Origin: Homalodisca vitripennis | Taxonomy: Eukaryota > Arthropoda > Insecta > Hemiptera > Cicadellidae | Assembly: GCF_021130785.1 (NCBI RefSeq) | Contig: NW_025778002.1 | Location: forward strand, 1 to 64,000 | DNA length: 64,000 nt | Reading direction: 5' to 3' | Shown here: positions 56,855 to 64,000 of the stretch, one piece after another | How the letters are laid out: every line of letters begins with the position of its first letter | How positions within the stretch are numbered: the stretch's first letter is position 1 | Translations under genes and position numbers: made by a program | The notes under the pieces: generated by a model | Database searches by the model: none | Told to the model about the DNA's origin: nothing | What the model saw: the letters and a program-made list of their open reading frames with translations, nothing else

Positions 56855-59800
56855 TTAAAATAGGCCAGCTCCATATTTGGGATCATCTGTTTCCTCTTCA
56901 TGGTCTTCCTCCATGAGCCGCCTTTTTCTTCTTGCTTGTCTAGCCTCCTTCGTGATACTTTCAGCCGCTTTCTCACTTTTACGCTGTCTCAAAATATCCA
57001 TCTCCCGCAAAGTTTTGACGGATTTTTCACACAAACTCAGTCCAAGTCTTTTGTAGAGGTCCAGTTTGCTGCTGTGGCCTTCATTGAATGATATTACCGC
57101 ATCATATACGCCCAACTTCAGTGTATCGAGTCTCACAAATACCCTCTTCGGAACTTTAGCCCATACAATATTATTAAAACTTTCATTAGGGTTTTGGGTG
57201 TGCCCGTGCAAACATTTCTTCAACAGCTCTGTTTGTGTAAGTGCCTTGTAAATATCTTTAATTTTCACCATAACATCATAGGGCAAACTGTCTTTGTGTT
57301 TGTAAGTCTTTCCCTCAGCTTTGGCTTTATTAAAACCGCACCATGAATCCTCACCCACAGGACACAATCCGTGCTGTGGATTATCATCCGTTGAAAGTTT
57401 ATGGAAAAAGGTTGCCCAGATGTTTTTCTTCATTTCTTCAACACTGTTTACTCCTCTTCTTATGGCTAGGCCATAATAAGTCTGTAACTTATCAATTTGG
57501 GTGTCAGTAAGTCTTTTTTTTCCTCCAAGCACTTTTCCGTCTGCAAGTTTTTGGCTTTTGGTTTTCCGCTTCAGTTCACGTAAACGCGTCCCCATACGCT
57601 TTTGTATGTGCCCAATGCATTCCAATTTCTCAATCTCGACATCATCCCCATACGGTTTAGATTCTTTCACAATCTGGAAACCCTTACTATCACCATCACC
57701 AAGGTACTTTGTATATTTTACATTTCGTGTCACAGAATTCTTGAATACTTCAAGAGCACCCGCTACCTCCATTCCTCCCGAGCTTCCATCATAGTTCTTA
57801 GTACACTCATGTTCCCCAGGTTTTGTCATGGTACATGTCTGACAGTATTTAGACAAAATAGATACATCCAACACTTTCCCTGTATCGAAGCTGGTCACAC
57901 TCACTAGTCCATTTAGAGATTTGAATCCGCGTCGCTGCCATGAACCGTCAATCGCAACTGCAAGCTCGGTACACCCATCATTTACCTGCACTGCTTCCAT
58001 TGTAGCCTTCATCATAGTATCTTCGGCACAAGATTTGAGTGCTGTCTGTAGAGTCTTGTGGTATTTAGCATATTTTTGTGGGGGCTTAGGTAGGTCTAGT
58101 AAAACACAAAATTGGTTTCCGGCAGTTGGCCCTTTCCCAATAGTTCGCATAGCGTAAACAAATTTTACGTTGAGATCATACAGTTTTTCATCATTTGAAA
58201 GATTTGAGTTTTTGAATTTTTGGAATTCTGAGCATGCTGTACATTCTAACTTAGTTGATAATACTAACCCAGAGTTCTCAGAGTCATCATAACACACAAT
58301 AAGTTCGATTGTGTCTGTTGAATCACAATACTTACATTTAACCCTTTGCACTCCGGAGTGAAATTTTGTGTCACTGCCAAAAACTCCAGTGGCTATTGCA
58401 AGTGTACTAGCGAAAAACTCCAATGCCATTTGATCAAAAGTGTAAGGGTTTCATAAAAAAATCATAACTTTTTTATTTTAGTACATAAAGCCAACAATTT
58501 TGTTTTGTTTTGTTTGTTATAAGTTTCTGCATATAAAAGAACATAAAAAATGCTGATCCAAAAATCTTGTTTTTTTTTTTAATTTTTTTATATATATTTA
58601 TGTAAAAATATTTATAAAATTTCACTTTCAGCTCTTATAACTGACTAAAATTACATTGACCCCTATAAACTGTTATTATTTTTGGAATTCTTATCTAACT
58701 ATGTATCTACACTCAAAATTTTATGAACTTACCTCGAAAATCCAAAAAGTTATGGTCACTTTATCAATTGGTGTCAAATTCTACAAATCGTGAAATGTCT
58801 GTGATATACTGGCATATTGTCTATGTTTTGGCACGAAAGATAAAAATCATACAACTTTTGCTCTGTATGAATGCAAAGTAAAGAATACAAATTTTAGATA
58901 ACACTGATTATGAAAAAATAGCATTTTTACTTTTTTCATGGAATTTTACTTATGTGTAAAAATAGCTAAGTTATAAAATCTAAAAATGTTTTCTCAACAC
59001 AAACCGTTTATTACTGTTTGTATTGCACAGCAAAAATTGCAAAGTAAAATGTTATAAAACAGAACAAACTTAAAAGTTACAAAAAATAAAGTCACTATTT
59101 ACAGAAAAGGTTCATTATGAGCAAGTATGTTGACTGATGCACAGGCCATGAAGTCCCTTGTCACACCGTACACACACTGTTCTACTCTTCTTTCTTTTGC
59201 CTCCTGCTCTGATGCTGATTGGACTGCAAACACAACAGTTCCTTTCTTGTTTTGGAGGTAAACGTCGCAAACCAATAGGGAAGTTGGCATTTGGTCCATC
59301 ACCATCACCTTGATGACCAGCATTTTTTTCGATAAGCCACTGCTTAGACAGATCTTCAACGATTGATACAGTAAAATTGTATCTAGACAGGACTTTTCCA
59401 GAAGTATTTTCAGAGTAGATGATGTATGCATTCAGTATCATCCTTGCAAAAATATTGAAAGTGACCTTCTTCCAATATTTGAGGGTTCGCCTTTCGTCCA
59501 AATAACAGTAGATCATTTGGTCAGACCCATCTACACCACCCATGAAGTGGTTGTAGGAGTCTATCATTTCGGGTATTTCCTTCACTCTATCTTCTTGATT
59601 TTTTCTTTTTATTATTTTTTGGGTGGATTTGGCCGTATGCTTTGTTGACAGCAAGAGTACAGGATTTTTCTGGGATTGTTTTTCCCGGTACCCTAAGAAT
59701 AAAAGGCTGTCATTTCTCACATAAGTTTTTTGTCCGACTTGAAATTTTTCTTTTAGTTGAGGTGGGATGCCCTTTCTATTTTTTCTAACAGTCCCAGTAA

Positions 59801-61929
59801 CAAAGGTAAGATTTTCATATAAGTAGGTTGCTAGGGGAATACTTGTAAAAAAATTATCAATAAATACATGATACCCTTTGTTCAAATATTGGCCAATTTC
59901 CAACAGTTTTTTTACTACCTTGAATGCCAAACCCTTAGTTATCTCACCACTCTTTTTTGATCCCTTATAACAATAAAAAGCCAAACAATATCTTGATACA
60001 GAATCGCATAGCATCCACATTTTGACACCCCACTTATGGTGGTGTTTATTGGGCAAATATTGGAGTAGTTGTGAATGCGATTTGGTCCCCACTAAACTCT
60101 CGTCTATTGATAACTCACGGTGAGGAGTGTAGTATAATCTAAATAGTCTGTTTACAGTTTCCAGTAAAGGTAAAAATTTTGCACAGGGGTCGTAACCAGG
60201 CTCTCCAACCTTAGCCAATTTGCTATTGTCAACCATGTGAAAAAAATTGCAGTATGCTTTCAAATCGTGCCCGACTAAACATCTTCCCATACCAAGGACA
60301 ATGTTGTGAATCAGCAGTTGCCCAATAACTCTGAAGATTAGGCTTTCTGTTGAGTCCCATATTCATTATAACAGCTATAAAAGCTCTCATTTCACCCAAC
60401 GTTACAGATCTCCACTGTCGAGCCCTAGAGTGTGGAGAAAACCTGTGAGCGTGTGTAGCAATATACTGGGTGGCATACCTATTGGTCTCACTAACAAATT
60501 TGGTCAAAATATGAATAGTAAAGAACAAGAAAAAGTATTCTATAGGTTTAGCATCATGAGGTGGACAGTGTTTTGGTCCGGGTTGTTCAAAAAACCCTAT
60601 ATTGTGGTCAAAACCAGGATCATTCTCATTGGCAGGAGTCCACTCCATATAATCAGGATTATTTGGATCCAAGTCTGGAGGGATATCCTGATTTAGAACA
60701 GGCATTTCCAAATACTGAGCATTTCTAATTACATCTTCAATCGTATTTTGAACTGTATTCAAAATAGGCATATTGACATTATTGTTTACATGGCCTAGTT
60801 CTGGCAAGTTATCAGAGGCTTCAACAACACAACTACTAGTAGAAGGTAAATCATTAGGCCTACCTGAACCTGCAATAACATCAGCAATAGTTTCATCAAT
60901 AGATAGACTATTACGACCACGCCTAGAACTTATTTGGTTAGAAACAGGGTGTTCGTCATCTGAGCTAGGCTCTTCTGATAGCTCCCAGTTTGGATCATTG
61001 TCAGTGTCATCATCATAGCCTGGAAGAATTTCACTGTCGGTATCATCAGATTGATCTGAGTCGGATATATTGCTAAGAAAACTATCACTAAGATCGCCGA
61101 TGTATTCCATACCACTAGCAACAACATTCCTAATCAGCGTGTTTTCACTAACAGGTGAAGCCCGTTTCCGAGACATTTCCTCCTCGTCAGACGAAAGCTC
61201 ACTCATACTGAACACTTATTTTATACTGTTTATAAACAATATAAAACACTAATTATATTGAAAACGATTTATCCACTGAAAAAGAGGTTATCTGAAACAC
61301 GAACTCACAGCAAACAAAGCACGAACTCACAGCGAACAAAGCAATACACAAGCCAGCTGATATCCTGACTTCAGCTGATACGTCATAGAAAGTGATGTTG
61401 CATTATTCATTACAAAAAAAAAAACATAGAGTATCAAAGTTTACTACCGTACATCGTTATAATCTATAACTATCCCAGATTGCGTATATCGCAAATTAGG
61501 TGCATTTGGATCATTTATGTAGCCAGTAAACGCGACTTATCAACGGTCCGACATATCGGACGTCGGAGTTTATGGCCTAAACTGCGATGTCCGATATTTC
61601 GGACCGCGGAGTTTTTAGCCTAAACTACGATGTCCGATATGTCGGACCGCGGAGTGCAAAGGGTTAACAAATTTTTTTATTGCACAAGACAATAAGTGGA
61701 CATCAAAAATACAATTTCCTGCTCCAGAAGATTGAAATGTTTCATAGCTATCAAAGGACAACTTCTTTGCAGAAGATACTTTAGTAGAACTACTCCCAAG
61801 TTCTTTGTTAGGTGTTTCTTGAGTTCCTGACAAAGTTTCTGAACCTACCAATGTAGGCCTAGGCCTACTGTACTGGTTACCTACATGATGTTTACTCTTG
61901 GTTTTATAACTCAATTGTTTCCTTGGCAT
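56855..61929 (-). CDS. Mutator-like-domain transposase, 582 aa, interrupted only by piggyBac G
   Basis: N-terminal part: ATG at 61929 (MPRKQLSYKTKSKHHVGNQ) to 61664. C-terminal part: 58337 to stop at 56855. Removing 58338-61663 (piggyBac plus one TTAA) gives 1,749 bases, exactly 583 codons, with AIKKFV-KCKYCDS across the join. Domains: basic Ser-rich N-terminus, zinc ribbon CKYC...CTAC, AVAIDGSWQRRG (Asp near residue 219), LSKYCQTC, a helix with GGMEVAGALEVF, YLGDGDSKGF (Asp near 303-305), CIGHIQKRMGTRLRELK, HGHTQNPNESFNNIVW, and a basic coil ending YGAGLF. The family label Mutator-like is from memory of the domain. TTAA target sites point to Kolobok. Confidence 0.8.
58342..61663 (-). mobile_element. 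piggyBac element G
   Basis: Ends CCCTTTGCACTCCG inverted and perfect, TTAA at 58338-58341 and 61664-61667. Subterminal palindromes CCGATAT(G/T)TCGG within CGATGTCCGATATKTCGGACCGCGGAG occur three times at 61545-61655. The 3' side 58430-59100 is AT-rich with no gene. Confidence 0.95.
59115..61215 (-). pseudogene. piggyBac transposase (element G), one frameshift
   Basis: ATG in 61215 region (MFSMSELSSDEEEMSRKR) opens a 328-codon acidic N-terminus and insertion domain. At a run of seven A on the plus strand (60240-60246) the frame shifts by one and continues from FFHMVDNSKLAK. Catalytic residues: RELSIDESLVGTKSH (about 60120), YHVFIDNFFTSIPLA (about 59870) and FMGGVDGSDQMIYCY (about 59540). The C-terminal ribbon CCVCSPISIR...CVRCDKGLHGLC ends at 59115. 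All four aspartates are present, and the single homopolymer shift is the only damage I see. Confidence 0.92.
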
Positions 61930-62378
61930 CGCGAGTTCCACTAAACAAACAAATATGTTTCGAAAAATAACACAACAATTCACCAAATCAGTGTCTTCTT
62001 TGAACAAAATACAAAATGTAAACAAGAAACAAGTTTACATGTTCGGTATTGTGAAAGGAACCAAAACAACAGACGACAGCTGACGGATAAACTGATGTTT
62101 AGTCAACTGTCACTATGACCAACTACACAAACAAAAATGCAGAGTATAAAACCAATGGTACTATACTAAATGCCAGGAGTATACTAGCTACACTATTGAC
62201 GTTGCTCAGAGAGAAAAAACTCTGTGTCTTGATATATTGTTTTAATTTTTTCAAGGGCTTATACGTAAGTTACAGTGATGACAATTATATCATTTTAAAG
62301 AGAATGAAATGGAGTATAATAATTTTAAAAAAACTAAAAATGTGTAAAAAAAATTTTCCCCGGTCTGGCTCCCCTTAA

Positions 62379-62678
62379 TTGTGCCTACTTCATTAAAACA
62401 AGATACATCCAGTATGAAAATTAAGTAGCCAAGGAAATTAAAGCGTTTGTTTACATTACATAACCTAGTATTAATGAAGACATACCGTTTCCATGTCATG
62501 GTATAAAGTTATCTTGGAAATTTCAATATTAAGAAGAGAGTGAAGCCAAGGGAGACAGCTAGTATAATAATAAAAGTAAAATGTACAATAGTTTATTACT
62601 GTTATAACGACAAAACAGTTTTGTAATCAAAGCAGTAAATTCGTTTAGCCTAGGAAGTTGCAACGTTGTTGAACTTAC
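62379..62678. other. Intron sequence of the Sola-like copy 2 gene
   Basis: AT-rich; no other feature. It lies between the Kolobok-like insertion and the 5' splice site at 62673-62678. Confidence 0.5.
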
Positions 62679-62859
62679 CTCAGTTGGTGGAAGTAAAGCA
62701 CTCACTCGTTTTTTTCGGGATGAAATATATGGCTCTCCACTATCTCTTTTCCTCTTCCTCACATTAGATTTCCATTTAGAAATATTAACTCTATTTTTTT
62801 GCCCTGTTTAGATGTTTTATTGCATCAGATGACAAATGGACTGTATTGGAGTCAGCCAT
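62679..62859 (-). pseudogene. First exon of the Sola-like copy 2 gene
   Basis: ATG at 62859 (MADSNTVHLSSDAIKHLNRA), a shift at seven T (62794-62800), then NISKWKSNVRKRKRDSGEPY and a donor GAG|GTAAGT at 62679. The basic KRKR-x-GEPY motif matches KRKRGEPYLG in copy 1 (about 11590), which links this exon to the main exon at 56243 across the Kolobok-like insertion. Confidence 0.6.
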
Positions 62860-62943
62860 CTTTGCAAGTTACAACGTTGTTCCCCAAGCGTCTTCAAAAC
62901 TCCTGCAGAGTGACCAACATTCAACAGCTGAAATAGCCTTTAA

Positions 62944-63953
62944 CCCTTCAAGGCGGGAGCATTTAAATGCAAGCCGGACCCTGCTGCGGGACTATTTATC
63001 CAGATCGCGCCATATTTTCGCAAGCTTTTACAAAAACCTTTTTTTTCGGGCTGTAGACACTTTATCAACACAATTGTTTTACCAAATTGTTAAGAAATAA
63101 GTATACTACAATATAAAAGTATATATAATAAAATTTAAAAGCTGATTATATTTACATACCCGTCAGAAGTTGAGTTGTGTGTGGTATTCCTTGAAACAGT
63201 TGACAAGACAGAGACCAGCTTTACAGTCAGGGCACCAGTAAACACTATCTTTTCTTATCCCATGTTTATAGCACACAACACACCTCCTCTGGGGTTTCAT
63301 CTTGCTTTCTGTTGGGGGAATGTGTTCAATAAAGTGTCTTTCAGTGAGTCTTGTGGGCTTTGGTTCAATACTCGGCCTTCCATGCACTGGCCTCTTCACA
63401 TTTGAACCATGCGCATGAATCAAGTCCTTTACCAATTGAAGTCTAAATTGCAAATGCTCACATTTGCTATCCGAAGTTTTCCAGATAATATAAGAGTTCA
63501 ACACAGAAATATTGAGAAGGCGCTTAAAAATTGTAATGTACCATTTTATTCCCCGCTTTCTTTTTATGAGAAAATTGTTCAGCATCTGATCTCTGAGATC
63601 CACTCCCCCCATCTGTTTATTGTAGTCATAGACAAGAACTGGTTTCATTTGTTCATAACCAGCTTTGTTTGTTCTACCTTCCATTTCATGATTATGAAGT
63701 GTAGAGATGAGTGTCACAAGTCGCTTGTCTCTCCATTTTAGAATGGTGACATTTCCACTATGGAGAGCTGACACTTCTCCTTTATTCAGTCTAACTTCTT
63801 TTATTTCTTCTGGAACATTTTTTCTTGAAAGTTTCAGGGTCCCACAAGTATCAGTTTTTCTTGTTTTCAAAAAAGCTGACAAGTCTGGGGAATTGTACCA
63901 ATTGTCCATCCAAATAGTGTGACCTTTGTCCAACAATGGTTCCAACAACTTAA
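62944..63953 (-). mobile_element. piggyBac element H, left part
   Basis: TTAA at 62940-62943 followed by CCCTTCAAGGCGGGAGC, a piggyBac-style end. The element is interrupted at 63950-63953 (TTAA) by Kolobok-like copy 3 and continues beyond the window. Confidence 0.8.
63163..63949 (-). CDS. piggyBac transposase (element H), C-terminal half in window
   Basis: Open from the insertion point at 63949 to the stop at 63163. It reads LKLLEPLLDKGHTIWMDNWY (second catalytic Asp, about 63895), SRKNVPEEIKEVRLNKGE, YNKQMGGVDLRDQMLNNF (third and fourth Asp, about 63605), WYITIFKRLLNISVLNSYII, and a cysteine ribbon CVVCYKHGIR...WCPDCKAGLCLVNCFKEYH. No damage is seen in this part; the N-terminal half lies beyond the Kolobok-like insertion. 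Confidence 0.88.
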
Positions 63954-64000
63954 GGGGAGTTGAAGGCCCCATTCCCGCCCATGTTTAAAGTAAGAATTTT
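63954..64000. mobile_element. Kolobok-like element copy 3, left end only
   Basis: It starts GGGGAGTTGAAGGCCCC after TTAA and continues CCCGCCCATGTTTAAAG, matching the formula GGGGAG...(G/C)CC(C/A)ATGTTAAA of copies 1 and 2. It interrupts the reading frame of piggyBac H. Confidence 0.7.

Larger units (their letters stand above)
56445..62374 (-). mobile_element. Kolobok-like element copy 2, with piggyBac G nested in its gene
   Basis: TTAA at 56441-56444 and 62375-62378 flanks ends GGGGAGCGGGAAAGGCC and, inverted, GGGGAGCCAGACCGGGG. Without piggyBac G it is about 2.6 kb with one gene. It lies in an intron of the Sola-like copy 2 gene, same orientation. The stretch 56445-56854 is 3' untranslated and 61930-62374 is 5' flank of the gene. 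Confidence 0.85.

Overview
The window is eukaryotic, almost certainly insect, and it is nearly pure transposon. Open reading frames are interrupted by GT-AG introns. The recognisable proteins are piggyBac, pogo, Harbinger, Merlin, mariner, P-element and Jockey types, and the AT-rich spacers carry poly-A tails, microsatellites and a satellite array. The mixture, including a CXC/'HAFSGCD' repeat protein and a Mutator-like-domain family with TTAA target sites, resembles hemipteran genomes. That host assignment is inference. Only one short segment (2371-2479) has the look of a possible host exon.

Layout. 1-1796: a decayed element with ~60 bp terminal inverted repeats (TIRs). 2371-3600: a candidate exon, then a dead LINE endonuclease. 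3600-7340: AT-rich sequence with TA microsatellites and a perfect hairpin. 7351-7980: a Merlin-type element with an 8-bp target-site duplication (TSD). 8148-17597: a second Merlin copy blown up from about 0.56 kb to 9.45 kb by piggyBac A, a 6.95-kb intron-containing element (Sola-like?) and piggyBac C; piggyBac B sits inside an intron of the Sola-like element. 17598-20050: no recognisable gene. 20050-23575: a ~160-bp satellite with a ~1,039-bp higher-order repeat. 23953-29945: piggyBac D, broken by a small hAT-like element and a complete pogo element. 29945-30233: a mariner scrap. 30238-32800: Kolobok-like copy 1. 33401-41042: piggyBac E, carrying a full-length Jockey LINE (35566-40982) in its right terminus. 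41050-43002: pogo-2 with an intact 494-aa transposase. 43063-45693: piggyBac F. 46310-51530: two Harbinger elements, one with a 32-bp x 8 repeat expanded inside its nuclease gene and one with a gene antisense in an intron. 51600-54940: fragments of a LINE, an unclassified DDE-like gene, a P element and a mariner. 55053-62859: a second Sola-like gene whose intron holds Kolobok-like copy 2 (56445-62374), whose open reading frame is in turn split by piggyBac G (58342-61663). 62944-63953: piggyBac H, entered by Kolobok-like copy 3 at 63954.

Because target-site duplications survive, much of the insertion order can be read directly. Eight piggyBac elements carry eight different terminal sequences, so they represent several families rather than one burst. 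Most transposase genes carry one to a few frameshifts or stops, several of them at homopolymer runs, which could be either decay or consensus errors. Functions are assigned from motifs read by eye; no database search was possible.
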